The notes: generated by a model from the sequence alone, not told the origin. 64,000 nucleotides of DNA from Stenotrophomonas nematodicola (GCF_009467805.1 NZ_WIAY01000001.1:934982-998981); one strand, 5' to 3'; shown: positions 45,288 to 57,217, counted from the first letter of the stretch. A program made the numbers and translations.

Positions 45288-45309
45288 AAGCCGGCCCAAG
45301 GGCCGGCTT
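45288..45309. terminator. Terminator downstream of tRNA-Val
   Basis: A 10-bp GC-rich stem AAGCCGGCCC / GGGCCGGCTT with a 2-base loop. On the minus strand it is followed by a T-tract, so it ends the tRNA-Val transcript. Confidence 0.85.
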
Positions 45310-45351
45310 CGTTCGTATCCACTCTTTCCTCTGACTGCTCAGGTACTTAAG

Positions 45352-45426
45352 TGGTGGGCGGTACAGGGTTCGAACCTGTGACCCCTACCATGTCAAGGTA
45401 GTGCTCTACCGCTGAGCTAACCGCCC
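45352..45426 (-). tRNA. tRNA-Val(GAC)
   Basis: A 75-nt cloverleaf with encoded CCA, acceptor GGGCGGT and anticodon loop TTGACAT giving GAC. It is intact, with no element at its 3' end. Confidence 0.97.
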
Positions 45427-45530
45427 GTTTCGTTCTGCGCTGCCGCGATTGCGTCGGTGCAGGCCGCGTATATTACGGACGTCGCCTGGGAAGAGCAACA
45501 CTTTTGTGAAGATTTTTCACAAGACGTTGT

Positions 45531-47555
<2,025 letters not shown>

Positions 47556-47706
47556 GGTGCCGCCACTGCCCGGGCCCTCCAGTATACCGGGGGCCTTGGT
47601 GACGGCTGGCTGAGGGCTATGCCGAGGCCAGCGGCCGGGATGTGCCGATACCGCCCACCGCGCGGACCGCGCACTGTCGATACCTCCGCTGTTAAGGACG
47701 TTCCCG

Positions 47707-48243
47707 ATGCGCCCGGTTACCCGTCCCCCTCCGCAGGCGGCCGGCCTGTCCCTGATCCAGCTGCTGCTGGCGCTGGGCCTGCTGGCGGGGCTGGCCGCGC
47801 TGGCCTTGCCCGGCTTCCAGGATGTGCTCGATCGGACCCGCGTGGATACGATGCGGATGCAGCTGCTGACCGCATTCGCCGCCGCGCGCAGCACGGCGAT
47901 CAGCCGCCGCCATGCCGTCAGCGTGTGCGCAAGCGACGATGGGCGGCATTGCAGCCTGGACTGGAGCGCAGGGTGGTTGATCTACCGCGACCGCCGCCGC
48001 CAGGATCAGCCGGCCGCGCCGCACGACGTGCTGCATTACCAGCCGGGCCAGCGCGCGCGTGGCATCCGGGCCACCGCCACGTCCGGACGCCCCACCCTGC
48101 GCTATGGCGCCAATGGGCGCAGCCTGGGCAGCAATCTGACCATCGCGCTGTGCCTGCGCGACGAGCGGCGTGGCGATGTGATCGTGAACAACACCGGGCG
48201 TGCGCGATCCCTGACCTACCGCGGCACCGAACCGTGTCCCTGA
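47707..48243 (+). CDS. FimT/GspH-like minor pilin with atypical cleavage motif
   Basis: 178 residues of the GspH/FimT pilin family. The hydrophobic helix is [21 protein letters not shown], followed by [18 protein letters not shown] and the [14 protein letters not shown] stretch conserved in FimT. The prepilin motif is G-LSLIQ: the usual Glu5 of the mature pilin is Gln. It stands alone on the plus strand, apart from the main pilin operon, and ends just before the tRNA-Asn terminator. Confidence 0.8.
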   Translation: MRPVTRPPPQAAGLSLIQLLLALGLLAGLAALALPGFQDVLDRTRVDTMRMQLLTAFAAARSTAISRRHAVSVCASDDGRHCSLDWSAGWLIYRDRRRQDQPAAPHDVLHYQPGQRARGIRATATSGRPTLRYGANGRSLGSNLTIALCLRDERRGDVIVNNTGRARSLTYRGTEPCP

Positions 48244-48280
48244 GCGGCGCGGCCGCCGAGGCAGTGGCGGAAACGACAAA

Positions 48281-48300
48281 AGCCGCGATTTCTCGCGGCT
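48281..48300. terminator. Terminator between fimT-like gene and tRNA-Asn
   Basis: AGCCGCGA-TTTC-TCGCGGCT, an 8-bp stem. On the minus strand a TTTTG stretch follows, so it serves the tRNA-Asn transcript and perhaps the convergent pilin gene. Confidence 0.8.
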
Positions 48301-48311
48301 TCTGCATGATC

Positions 48312-48388
48312 TGGCGCCCGAAGTTGGACTCGAACCAACGACCCCCTGATTAACAGTCAAGTGCTCTAACCGGCTGAGCTATTCGGGC
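48312..48388 (-). tRNA. tRNA-Asn(GTT)
   Basis: 77 nt with encoded CCA. Acceptor GCCCGAA pairs with TTCGGGC, the discriminator is G and the anticodon loop CTGTTAA gives GTT. Intact. Confidence 0.97.
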
Positions 48389-48446
48389 GGGGAGGCGAAT
48401 TCTAGAGGTTGCCGCGTGACGATGCAACACCCTGCCCCGTTCCGCA

Positions 48447-48875
48447 TCACCAGCAGCCGGACACCGTCGCCTCGGCCGGCGTCTTGACACTGGCCTGGTT
48501 GATGGTCAGCGTGCCGCACTTGTCCTTCGCCTGCGTGCCCTGGGGCGTAGCGGTGATGGTGAACGTGGCCGGGGTCTGCTGGATGGTGAGCGCGTACCAC
48601 GCCGAGCCGCCCTCGCGCGGGGTCTGGGTCGCGCCCAGTGCAAAGCCCGCGTAGGTGTTGTTCACGGTATGGAAACGCTCGGCCATCTGGCTGTACTCCA
48701 CCATGTCCGCCTTCGCCTGCGCACGCCGCGACTTGCGGATCTGGTCCTGGTAGGACGGATACGCAATTGCGGCCAGAATGGCGACCACCGCCACGGTGAT
48801 CATCAGCTCGATCAGGGTGAAGCCGGGGGCTCCGCGGCGATGGCCGCGGAACCGGTTGGAAAGCATCGAACGCAT
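48447..48875 (-). CDS. pilE: Type IV pilin PilE
   Basis: Minor pilin of 142 residues. The class III signal is RGAPG-FTLIELMITVAVVAILAAIAYP with the normal Glu5. The C-terminus has a Cys pair (KCGTLTINQ and SGCW) closing a disulfide D-loop. It is last in the pilin operon, 12 bases after pilY1. Confidence 0.93.
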   Translation of the reverse strand: MRSMLSNRFRGHRRGAPGFTLIELMITVAVVAILAAIAYPSYQDQIRKSRRAQAKADMVEYSQMAERFHTVNNTYAGFALGATQTPREGGSAWYALTIQQTPATFTITATPQGTQAKDKCGTLTINQASVKTPAEATVSGCW

Positions 48876-48887
48876 GTGCGGTCTCCG

Positions 48888-51800
48888 TTACTGGATCTGG
48901 CGCCAGGATTGGCGACCACAGGGATAAGGCAGGTACATCGGCTGGGCGCCGGCCACATTGACCACCATCCAGCAGCCGCTGCCCGGCACGGTGGGCGGTG
49001 CGGCACCGCCGCCCGGGTTGGCAGGCGCCTGCAGACGCGGCACCACCGACACCGCCACGTCCTTGACCGGTGCGGAGCCGCCGGTATCCAGCGCGACCGC
49101 CGCCGTGCCCGCCGCGTAGGACTTGCCGCCCGGCGAGCCCAGCCGGACGGTCGACAACGCCGCCGCACCGGAACGGGCATCCAGGCCGAACAGCCAGTTC
49201 TTGCCGACGGTGCTGCAGCCCGTCGAGTTGAGCAGGGCCGCGTAGGTCGGCATGAACACCACGCCGGCGACCACGTCCGGATAGCCGATCATGCGTTCGC
49301 CCCGCGGCAGATCGATGTACCACCCCAAGGGCCCGGTGGGCCGGGTTCCCGTCGTCATCGAGCGCGAGACACCATCGCTGCCCACTTGCACCGCATATGG
49401 CTGCAGGTTGTCGCGTGTGACGGTCGTGATGGTGGCACCGGAACGATCGGTAAAAGCGTACAGCGACTGCGTGGTTTCATCCGCCACGTCATTGGCGAAG
49501 GAGAAGCTGCCGGTACCGAACATCAGCAGCACGCCACCGCCTTCGCCCGAGGCGGCGACCAGGCCGCCAAGAATCGGCTGGCGGTAGGTCATCCGCGACT
49601 CGACGCGCGACAGCGTGGTGAACACCGGCTTGCTCACCTTGTTGCCACTCTCAAGAAGATCGAAGCGCCACACGGCACCGTTGGCATCGGCGCCATACAC
49701 GGTATCGGCGTACCCATCGCGCACCATCCGCGTGGAGTCGCCATTGTCCTTGCGATCCAGCACCACGATGTTGCCCAGCCCGTTGACCCCCGACGGCGCC
49801 CCCGTGCCGGATTCGGCGGCTTCGATCATGCGCACGTTGGGCGATCCGGTGCCGATGTCCACCACGAACAGCACCGCCTTGCCGCTCTTGCTGTTGTAAC
49901 CGTTGCCGAAGATCGCCTTCCAGCTCACGGTGTTGCCTGACTTGAACGGCACGATCACCGGCTTGCCGAGCACAAAGCCGATGTTGTTCCGGATATCCGT
50001 AGAGCCGCCGGAAATGTCGTTGATCTCCCACAGGCGGCTGCTGGCGCCGAAGTTGTCCGGCTTGGTCACGTCCAGCGCGAACACACCCCGCCCGCCGGCA
50101 CCGGTGGTACCGACCAGAGTGGTGTGCCAGGCGCCATCGTAGTGACTGTCGCCCACAGTCACCGGACCGTCGACGAAGTACCGGTGCGGCACCTGGTCCT
50201 TGGCGTTGAGCGGGTTGTAGGGCTTGAGCAGGTTGCCCATGTGGCCCAGCGAGGTCTCCGGAATGTAGGCAAACAGCTCACGTCCGCCATTGCCGGCGGT
50301 TTTGCCCTCCGCATCCAGACCGCCATCGAAGGCGTGCAGCATGCCGTCATTGGCGCCCACATAGACCATGTAGCGGTTGTTCAGCTTGGTCTTCAGGTAC
50401 GCCGCATAGGTCGAGCCCGGCGTATCCGTCAGCGCGCCATAACCGAAGTCGTCGATCGGGGCGCTGATCTGCGGCGACGAATTGATGATGTCACCCAGGA
50501 TCGTGGTGCGGTCGCGCAGCTTGCCGCCGTTGCGGACCTCGCCGCTCGCATCGCCGCGCAGATAGGCGGTGGCCGACGCATCCGTGGCCAGGCCAGTCAG
50601 CCCCGCGCTGTCGCAGCGGCTCATGCCGGGGTAGAGGTCGGTGGGCGTGCCACAGAGCATGTCCAGCGTGACCGTCGGCGAAGTGAATTCGCTGATGCCG
50701 TTACCGTTGGCAAAATAGATCTTGCGCGAGGCCGCAAGCGGGAACTTGCTGCTGGCCTCCCAGATCGGGGTGTAGACCGCTGCCCGGGTGCTGGGATTGA
50801 CCGAGACCTGATTGGCGGCCAGACGACTGAACCAGTCGGTACCTTCATTGGCCACTTCATAGGTCGGAGTGACGGTCAGCGAGCCGGCGCCGATGCGCGC
50901 ACCCGTCAACGCGATGCTGCCCGACGGCGAGGAGCCGGCGGCGACGGCGGACAGCACACGGCGCATCGCGGCGGTCACTTCGGCCGGGGTCTTGGCGTTG
51001 ATGAACTCACCGCGGGTGTTGATCGCGGCATGCCACAGTTCGTCGATGACGCGGCCGTCATCCGAGTCCATCGGCTTGCCGTTGCCATTCCAGTTCGGTG
51101 CGGTCGTGTACGGATCCTTGGTCGCCGCCTGGTTCACTTCATAGATCTTGCCCTGGGCGCCCAGCGTCACGCCGTAGAAGTTCATGTGCAGATTGGTCTG
51201 GCAGTCCAAGCGCTTCCAGTCCGCCGAGGTCTTGCTGAGCGTGCTGCACTGCTTGCTGACCGGCACCTGCCCGGCGGGGAACCCGTCGTCGGTGCGGAGC
51301 GGTACCAACGGTCCGTCGTAATAAGCGGCCGCGATATCGGCAATGGTGTTGCTGTAGCTGTCGCCAAACGGCGCACCACTGAAGTGCGTGGTGCCCGAGG
51401 AATCGGCGTTCCCGTAGTCGGTGCCGTCGGGGACCTTGCTGGAGGTGTTGGTGTAGCCGTCGGTAAACAGCATGCCGCCGTTGCGCTGGCACGCCAACGC
51501 CACCGGCGCGCCGGGCCCGGTGCGGCTGAACTGCTTGCCCAGGAAGTCCACCGCTTCGCGGTTCGGCGTACCGCCGTTGGGCGCCAGGCTGTAGATCTTC
51601 TTGTACAGGTCGGCGCGCTGCTTCACCACGTCGTACATGGTCACGTCGACAAGCTTGTTGATGGTGAAGTAGCCCACCCGCATATTCTCGATCTCGCGCA
51701 TGGCATGCGAGGACGAGCCCACCATCGACAGGATGCGATTGCGGTGGTACTGGAACCAGTTGGCGAAGTTCTTGATGGCGTCGTTGTAGCCGCTGTCGTA

Positions 51801-52730
51801 GTTGTCCGAGATGATCGTGTAGCGACGCAGATTGCAGGACGGACCACAGGCGTTCTTGATGATCGGGCGGTTGGCGTCGGCGGTCTTGTATCCGGCCGGG
51901 GCCGGCGCCGCTTCCGGCAGATAGAACGTGGCCGGGAAATACTGCAGCGGAACCGTGCAGTTGGTCGGTGCCACCCAGGCCTTGTCCAGCGCGACCCACT
52001 GCTTCTTGGCATCGGGCAGACCGTCGTTGTTCGAGATCACGTTGCCACGACGATCGGTATAGGTGGTGTTGCAGGTCTCGCCGCTGGAGTAATAGACCGT
52101 ACCCTTGGGCAGGGTCATGCCCGTGAGGATGCTGTAGGTTTCAGAGGTCAGCGCACGTGAGGTCGTCAGGTTGTAGATGACGTTGTAGCCGGTTTTGAAA
52201 TCCGAACGCGGATCGGCACGGGTGCTGCCCGGCACCGCCGCATCCCACAGACCCGCAGCTCCCACACCGTCGGCCTTGCGCCACGGCTCGTAGGTCACGG
52301 CCGGATTGAAGTAGCCGGCGTTGTAGGCAGGCGAGCGCGCAAAGCCGAATTCATCCAGCGGTGGAACGGCACGGCCGGGGGTGTAACTGGCGTTGTAGCC
52401 GTTGTGCGGGAACAGATAGACATAGCAGTCCACCGAGTTGTTGTTGCAACCAGCACCCACGTTGTAGAACACACCTGCCGACTTGAAGAAACTGCTGCCG
52501 TTCCACTGCAGGCGTCCGTCGCCGCCGACGAAGATGCGCTCGAACGTCATCGAGTTGGAATCGTCGACGGCCATGATGAAGGCCGGGGGCGCCGAGCTGA
52601 CCGAATTGAGCGGCGCCGTGGCGAGTTCGCCCTGCCCCTGGGCAGCGAACAGGCTGTACATGAAGTACAGGCCGGAACCGAGCAGCAGCACACCTGCCCC
52701 TGCGGTGATACCGAGTTTGCGGGAAATCAT
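48888..52730 (-). CDS. pilY1: PilY1 type IV pilus tip/adhesin protein
   Basis: Large pilus-tip protein of 1280 residues, used for pilus assembly, surface sensing and adhesion. An N-terminal membrane or signal segment (about 8-29) precedes a von Willebrand A-like part with the MIDAS pattern Asp56-x-Ser58-x-Ser60. The C-terminal half is the PilY1 beta-propeller (DGMLHAFDGG near 780; GADANGAVWRFD near 1015). It lies between pilX and pilE. Confidence 0.94.
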   Translation of the reverse strand: MISRKLGITAGAGVLLLGSGLYFMYSLFAAQGQGELATAPLNSVSSAPPAFIMAVDDSNSMTFERIFVGGDGRLQWNGSSFFKSAGVFYNVGAGCNNNSVDCYVYLFPHNGYNASYTPGRAVPPLDEFGFARSPAYNAGYFNPAVTYEPWRKADGVGAAGLWDAAVPGSTRADPRSDFKTGYNVIYNLTTSRALTSETYSILTGMTLPKGTVYYSSGETCNTTYTDRRGNVISNNDGLPDAKKQWVALDKAWVAPTNCTVPLQYFPATFYLPEAAPAPAGYKTADANRPIIKNACGPSCNLRRYTIISDNYDSGYNDAIKNFANWFQYHRNRILSMVGSSSHAMREIENMRVGYFTINKLVDVTMYDVVKQRADLYKKIYSLAPNGGTPNREAVDFLGKQFSRTGPGAPVALACQRNGGMLFTDGYTNTSSKVPDGTDYGNADSSGTTHFSGAPFGDSYSNTIADIAAAYYDGPLVPLRTDDGFPAGQVPVSKQCSTLSKTSADWKRLDCQTNLHMNFYGVTLGAQGKIYEVNQAATKDPYTTAPNWNGNGKPMDSDDGRVIDELWHAAINTRGEFINAKTPAEVTAAMRRVLSAVAAGSSPSGSIALTGARIGAGSLTVTPTYEVANEGTDWFSRLAANQVSVNPSTRAAVYTPIWEASSKFPLAASRKIYFANGNGISEFTSPTVTLDMLCGTPTDLYPGMSRCDSAGLTGLATDASATAYLRGDASGEVRNGGKLRDRTTILGDIINSSPQISAPIDDFGYGALTDTPGSTYAAYLKTKLNNRYMVYVGANDGMLHAFDGGLDAEGKTAGNGGRELFAYIPETSLGHMGNLLKPYNPLNAKDQVPHRYFVDGPVTVGDSHYDGAWHTTLVGTTGAGGRGVFALDVTKPDNFGASSRLWEINDISGGSTDIRNNIGFVLGKPVIVPFKSGNTVSWKAIFGNGYNSKSGKAVLFVVDIGTGSPNVRMIEAAESGTGAPSGVNGLGNIVVLDRKDNGDSTRMVRDGYADTVYGADANGAVWRFDLLESGNKVSKPVFTTLSRVESRMTYRQPILGGLVAASGEGGGVLLMFGTGSFSFANDVADETTQSLYAFTDRSGATITTVTRDNLQPYAVQVGSDGVSRSMTTGTRPTGPLGWYIDLPRGERMIGYPDVVAGVVFMPTYAALLNSTGCSTVGKNWLFGLDARSGAAALSTVRLGSPGGKSYAAGTAAVALDTGGSAPVKDVAVSVVPRLQAPANPGGGAAPPTVPGSGCWMVVNVAGAQPMYLPYPCGRQSWRQIQ

Positions 52731-52741
52731 GTCGGCAGCCC

Positions 52742-53251
52742 TCAGAGCTTGAATACGGTGTCGATGACGGCCGACGAGGACGGACCGGCCGGCACATCGG
52801 TGGCGAAGGAAGTGATCTGGTAGATCGGTGCGGTCGGGTCCAGGGCCTTGCCCATGCCCAGCGAGCCGCCGCCGATGATGCAGGAGTCGATACGGCGCAC
52901 GTTGACCGCATCGGCGCCGGTGATGGACTTCCTCCGGCCCCAGTCAACCGGGTCGTAGCCATCATCACAGTTCAGCGCGATGTTGCTGGCCGTGATCGGC
53001 GCATCGCTGGCCGGCGAGGTGCGGTTGGCGATCGCCTCGATGGCGTGCTCGGTGCGCCGGGTCATGCTTTCAGTCGCCTGGAAGGCGGTGTTGGTGGCCC
53101 GATAGTTGGCTGCCATCTTTTCCTGCATGCCGGCCACCTGCATGCCGGCGATGCCGATCAGTGCCAACAGGATCAGCATGATCAGGGCGACATACAGCAC
53201 GGCACCGCGCTGACGCGCAGGTGCGGTGAAGGTTCTGGAAGACCGGTTCAT
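52742..53251 (-). CDS. pilX: Pilus assembly protein PilX
   Basis: 169 residues. The PilX_N motif QRGAVLYVALIMLILLALIGI (residues 14-34) forms the N-terminal helix, followed by MQEKMAANYRATNTAFQATE. ATG 53251 is chosen; it lies 4 bases after the pilW stop. The protein works with PilY1 and the other minor pilins to prime pilus assembly. Confidence 0.9.
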   Translation of the reverse strand: MNRSSRTFTAPARQRGAVLYVALIMLILLALIGIAGMQVAGMQEKMAANYRATNTAFQATESMTRRTEHAIEAIANRTSPASDAPITASNIALNCDDGYDPVDWGRRKSITGADAVNVRRIDSCIIGGGSLGMGKALDPTAPIYQITSFATDVPAGPSSSAVIDTVFKL

Positions 53252-53255
53252 GGCA

Positions 53256-54422
53256 TCAGTTCCCGAAGAGACGGTTGCGCAGGGCGATGGTCGATTCGTA
53301 TGCGGCGCGGTAGCGACCGTCGGACGCGGCCGCCGGTACGAAACGCACGCCCAGCAGGCGCGGATCATTCACAGCGGCGGCAGATGACGAGGCCATCGAG
53401 GGATTCGGGCTGCGTGCCAGCACGCCCACCTGGACCTGACCGACGCGGCGCCACTGATTGGCCGCCACTGCATCGTTGCCCGTGCTGACGTCGGCCGCCG
53501 TGCCCTGCACGGTAACGTTGCCGACCGGCAACTGGGTCTGGCTGATCACCGGCGTGGTATCCAGGCCGTACATCACCTGCAGGTTCTCGATGCCTTCAAC
53601 GAGCTCCTCGCGCACGTCGTAATTGCCGGCGGCGTTGGCGCGGGCGCGCATCAGCACCGGTTCGCCGCTGGCCGACGTCCCCACGTAGTACGCGATCGAC
53701 TCGGCGCGGTAAAGCATGGTTTCACCGGTCGGCTGCACGTTGTAGCGGCTGAGCGTGGCACCACTGGCGGTGACGCTGCCCACCGCATAGGTGCCGACGA
53801 ACACGTCTGCATGACTGCAGTCCGCGATACCGAAAAGTGTGGGGGCGGCAACACCCTCCTCGGTCAGCCGCCTGCCCAGATCGCCGTCGAAGCCGATGGT
53901 GTTGTCGCTGCCTGCACTGATGCTGGTCACCGGCACGCCCACCGGCGCGAGGTAGCGGAGCACGAGGACATCGCTGCCGCCGCGCGGGACCAGGCTCTTC
54001 AGTGGCGTCGGCAGGTCAGTCGGCTCCGCCCAGGTCGCGCCCAGCGTGAGGTTGCTGTCCGGGGCACTGCTGGGGGCTTCGTAGCCCTGTATCGAGACCG
54101 AGAAATCCAGTGCGCTGCCATCGCCCGTGGCAACGCCGGCGATGTTCACCACGGGATCGCCCTGGTTCTTGACGAAGTGCGCCTGGTCGTTGACGCAGCC
54201 GAAGTGACCGGCCATACGGATGTCGCGCTGCAGGAACTCCAGCGCGAACCGGGCGTTCTCCTGCGCGCGCGCGGTGCCCTGCGCCAGCTGCGAGGCCTCG
54301 CGGGACGCGCTGAACACCTGGATCACGCCCAGCATCAGCACCAGGCCGATCACCATCGCGACCATGACCTCGATCAGGGAGATGCCCGCGACGGCGCGCG
54401 GCAGGGGAAACGCACGGCTCAT
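53256..54422 (-). CDS. pilW: Pilus assembly protein PilW
   Basis: 388 residues. Prepilin segment AVAG-ISLIEVMVAMVIGLVLMLGV with Glu5, then QENARFALEFLQRDIRMAGHFGC, the PilW hallmark. ATG 54422 overlaps the pilV stop by ATGA. Third in the leftward pilin operon. Confidence 0.93.
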   Translation of the reverse strand: MSRAFPLPRAVAGISLIEVMVAMVIGLVLMLGVIQVFSASREASQLAQGTARAQENARFALEFLQRDIRMAGHFGCVNDQAHFVKNQGDPVVNIAGVATGDGSALDFSVSIQGYEAPSSAPDSNLTLGATWAEPTDLPTPLKSLVPRGGSDVLVLRYLAPVGVPVTSISAGSDNTIGFDGDLGRRLTEEGVAAPTLFGIADCSHADVFVGTYAVGSVTASGATLSRYNVQPTGETMLYRAESIAYYVGTSASGEPVLMRARANAAGNYDVREELVEGIENLQVMYGLDTTPVISQTQLPVGNVTVQGTAADVSTGNDAVAANQWRRVGQVQVGVLARSPNPSMASSSAAAVNDPRLLGVRFVPAAASDGRYRAAYESTIALRNRLFGN

Positions 54423-54895
54423 AGCTGGGTCACCGCAGTAAAGGTGGTGCGCGCATTGGGGTTGGCCTTGTCCCAACGCTGGTCGCCCCACACGATGTCC
54501 ACCTGCACCTGGCCGTTGACGTTGGTGACGGTGGCACTGGCGCCCTCGCCGAGCGCCTGCACCACCTGGCATTGCCAGCGGGCCACGTTCTGCCCGATGG
54601 TCACGGTTCCGGTCGGACGCGTACAGGCGGCGCGGGTCACCGTGCCGGACGCGAACGACGCGCCCGTGTACCAGGCCGACTGGAACCGGTTGGCCCGCAT
54701 CTGGTCGATCAGGTCGTAAGCCAGGTTCGTCGCCTGGGTACGGTAGTTGGCGCTCTGTACGAAACGCACGTTCATGGTCTGCAGCAGCGCGAAGCCGAGC
54801 AGGCCGAAGGCCAGCACGATGATGGTGACCAGCACCTCGATCATGCTGAAACCGCCGGCGGCCCTGCGCCCTCCGGAGGCACGGAAACGTCTCAT
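54419..54895 (-). CDS. pilV: Type IV pilus modification protein PilV
   Basis: 158 residues. The prepilin segment is AAGG-FSMIEVLVTIIVLAFGLLG; FSMIEVLV followed by LLGLA-like residues is typical of PilV. Two cysteines lie in the C-terminal half. It overlaps fimT and pilW by four bases each. Confidence 0.92.
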   Translation of the reverse strand: MRRFRASGGRRAAGGFSMIEVLVTIIVLAFGLLGFALLQTMNVRFVQSANYRTQATNLAYDLIDQMRANRFQSAWYTGASFASGTVTRAACTRPTGTVTIGQNVARWQCQVVQALGEGASATVTNVNGQVQVDIVWGDQRWDKANPNARTTFTAVTQL

Positions 54896-55407
54896 GAGCA
54901 GTTCTCCTTGAGGGTGCTGAGCTGGCCGGACGCGTTGACCGTCAGACGACGGCGCAATGGCTGCCCGTTGCAGCTGTCCGGCTGCAGGTCGATTTCCTGC
55001 TGATCGGCGCTGCGGCGGCGGCCGCGGCCGTCGAAGGCGATCGCGGCGGCGTCGGGCCCCACCGCGCTCACCGCCGTGTTGACCGCCATGAAACGGAGCA
55101 CGACCTCGCCATCGCTGAACGTGCCGCCGCCGTCGACGTCGGCCCAGGCCAGCATGCCCTTGTCCCAACTGCCATCGCAGCTGGTGCCGGTGGCGCTGCC
55201 GCAGACACCGCCCCCGCGTTTGTTGCGGATCGCCTCGCTGCGCGCGAGCGCGATCAGGCCGGACGCCTCACTGCTGGCGGTCGCGATCCGGTTCGAGCGC
55301 ATGACGCCCTGGAAGCTCGGGTAGGCGATCGCCGACAGAATGGCGATCACCGCGACCGTGGTCAGCAGTTCGACGAGTGTGAAGCCGTTGGAACGGCGTG
55401 AAGACAT
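54892..55407 (-). CDS. fimT: FimT/GspH-type minor pilin
   Basis: 171 residues. Normal prepilin signal RSNG-FTLVELLTTVAVIAILSAIAYP, then the GspH core with ALARSEAIRN. It is first in the operon fimT-pilV-pilW-pilX-pilY1-pilE. FimT proteins in Legionella and xanthomonads bind DNA during transformation, which would fit comEC nearby; that role here is inference. The 171-base gap on its right holds its promoter region. Confidence 0.92.
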   Translation of the reverse strand: MSSRRSNGFTLVELLTTVAVIAILSAIAYPSFQGVMRSNRIATASSEASGLIALARSEAIRNKRGGGVCGSATGTSCDGSWDKGMLAWADVDGGGTFSDGEVVLRFMAVNTAVSAVGPDAAAIAFDGRGRRRSADQQEIDLQPDSCNGQPLRRRLTVNASGQLSTLKENCS

Positions 55408-55578
55408 GGAACGCTCCCCAGCGTGATGACACAGAAGATGGACGCCCCGCCGCCCGGCGGCAAGCGGCGACAGGACGAACGGTCGCCCGGAGGCGACAGG
55501 CGTCAATGCGTTGACGCCCGGGACCACGGACGGGGCTGGCCGCGGGCACCCCTGCCCGCCGTCAGCCCCCTGCCCGGC

Positions 55579-56973
55579 TCAGGCCAGGACTTTGTAACAG
55601 GGCTGGTACTCGCCCGAGATCTTCATGCGGCGCTGTTCGACGAACGCGCGCAGCAGCTCGTCCAGGGCCTGCATCATGTCGGCGTCGCCATGAATCTCGA
55701 ACGGACCGAACTGCTCGATCCGGCGCATGCCATCCTCCTTGACGTTGCCGGCGACGATGCCCGAGAAGGCCCGGCGCAGATCGGCCGCCAGCGCATGGGG
55801 CGCACGCCCGTGATGCAGGTCCAGCGCTGCCATCGCCTCGTGGGTCGGCACGAACGGCTGCTGGTACTCCCACGGAATCTCGATCGACCAGTTGAAGAAG
55901 AACGCATCCTTCTGCGCCAGGCGATGCTCGCGCACACGCTTGATGCCGGCCGACATCTGGCGCGCCACCGCGACGGGATCACCGATGACGATCTCGTAGC
56001 GGCTGGCGGCCTCATCGCCGAGGGTCAGACGGATGAACCGGTCGATCTGCTCGAAGTACGGCGCGGCCACGGTCGGGCCGGTCAGGATCAGCGGGAACGG
56101 CAGGTCCTTGTTCTCCTCGCGCAGCAGAATGCCGAGCAGGTACAGGATTTCCTCGGCGGTACCCACGCCACCGGCGAACACGATGATGCCGTGACCGATC
56201 CGCACGAACGCTTCGAGACGCTTCTCGATGTCCGGCATGATCACCAGGTGGTTCACGATCGGGTTGGGCGACTCGGCGGCGATGATGCCCGGCTCGGTCA
56301 GGCCGATGTAACGGGTGACATGCTTGCGCTGCTTGGCATGGGCGATGGTGGCCCCCTTCATCGGGCCCTTCATCGCGCCCGGGCCGCAGCCGGTGCAGAT
56401 GTCCAGCCCGCGCAGGCCGAGCTCGTAGCCGACCTGCTTGGTGTACAGATACTCATCGCGGCCGATCGAATGGCCGCCCCAGCACACCACCAGGTTCGGA
56501 TCGCCCGGGTTGAGGATGCGCGCGTTGCGCAGCAAACCGAACACGGCGTTGGTGATGCCCTCGGAGGATTCCAGCTCGGCGGCGTAGGCCGGGCCCATTT
56601 CGATGGCCATGTAGGCCAGGTCGCGGACCACCGCGAACAGCAGCTCGGCCACGCCGCGGATGATCTCGCCGTCGACGAAGGCCATCGCCGGCGCGTTGAC
56701 CAGATCGATGCGCACACCGCGATCCTGCTGCGCCACCTGGATGTCGAAATCCGGGTACAGATCGCGCGCGGCGCGCGGATCGTCCGACGCGCTGCCACTG
56801 GTCAGCACGGCCAGCGCGCAGCGGCGCAGCAGCTCGTGCATGCCGCCGCCGGAGGCGTCGCGCAGGCGCGCCACTTCGGCGCGCGACAACACGTCCAGCC
56901 CACCGCGCGGGTAGATCCGCGCGTCCTGCACCGGCAGCGTGCGCGCCGGCGTTTCGGTGATTTTCATTTCCAT
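55579..56973 (-). CDS. ppnN: Pyrimidine/purine nucleotide 5'-monophosphate nucleosidase
   Basis: LOG-family nucleosidase PpnN/YgdH of 464 residues, which splits nucleoside monophosphates and responds to (p)ppGpp in E. coli. Central LOG motifs are CTGCGPGAMKGPMKGA and FAGGVGTAEEILY (the PGGxGTxxE equivalent, here AGGVGTAEE). N-terminal DUF4478 and C-terminal DUF3412 parts flank it. ATG 56973 gives MEMKITETP; the frame is open further upstream. Confidence 0.93.
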   Translation of the reverse strand: MEMKITETPARTLPVQDARIYPRGGLDVLSRAEVARLRDASGGGMHELLRRCALAVLTSGSASDDPRAARDLYPDFDIQVAQQDRGVRIDLVNAPAMAFVDGEIIRGVAELLFAVVRDLAYMAIEMGPAYAAELESSEGITNAVFGLLRNARILNPGDPNLVVCWGGHSIGRDEYLYTKQVGYELGLRGLDICTGCGPGAMKGPMKGATIAHAKQRKHVTRYIGLTEPGIIAAESPNPIVNHLVIMPDIEKRLEAFVRIGHGIIVFAGGVGTAEEILYLLGILLREENKDLPFPLILTGPTVAAPYFEQIDRFIRLTLGDEAASRYEIVIGDPVAVARQMSAGIKRVREHRLAQKDAFFFNWSIEIPWEYQQPFVPTHEAMAALDLHHGRAPHALAADLRRAFSGIVAGNVKEDGMRRIEQFGPFEIHGDADMMQALDELLRAFVEQRRMKISGEYQPCYKVLA

Positions 56974-57029
56974 CTTTTCTGCTTTCCTCAAGGTGTCCGA
57001 CTGTACCGCTGCCCCCTTAAAAAGCAAAA

Positions 57030-57049
57030 CGGCCGGGGAGACCCGACCG
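57030..57049 (-). terminator. Hairpin with T-tract upstream of ppnN
   Basis: Minus-strand CGGTCGGG-TCTC-CCCGGCCG, an 8-bp stem with one wobble pair, followed by TTTTGCTTTTT. It lies between the receptor gene and ppnN and probably ends read-through from the former. Confidence 0.7.
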
Positions 57050-57164
57050 TTGGATGTGTGGCGCCCCGGCGCTGCCTTGGGCCGCCGTACGTGCGCCTTT
57101 TTCGGCGCAACCAATTGAGCATACGCGCAACCCGGCGCGGGAGCAAGCAGGGCGCCGGACAGCA

Positions 57165-57190
57165 GAACGGCCAGGTTGCCCTGGCCGTTC
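57165..57190. terminator. Strong hairpin after the Oar-like receptor gene
   Basis: GAACGGCCAGG and its exact complement (57165-57175 / 57180-57190) around a 4-base loop, 27 bases after the receptor stop. It lacks a U-tract but has a very stable stem. Confidence 0.75.
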
Positions 57191-57217
57191 CGGGTGCAGC
57201 GGTGCTAGATCACTTCA

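Noticed and set aside
50124-52160. 678-codon plus-strand open frame opposite pilY1
   Set aside because: Antisense shadow; pilY1 itself is intact and has recognisable domains.
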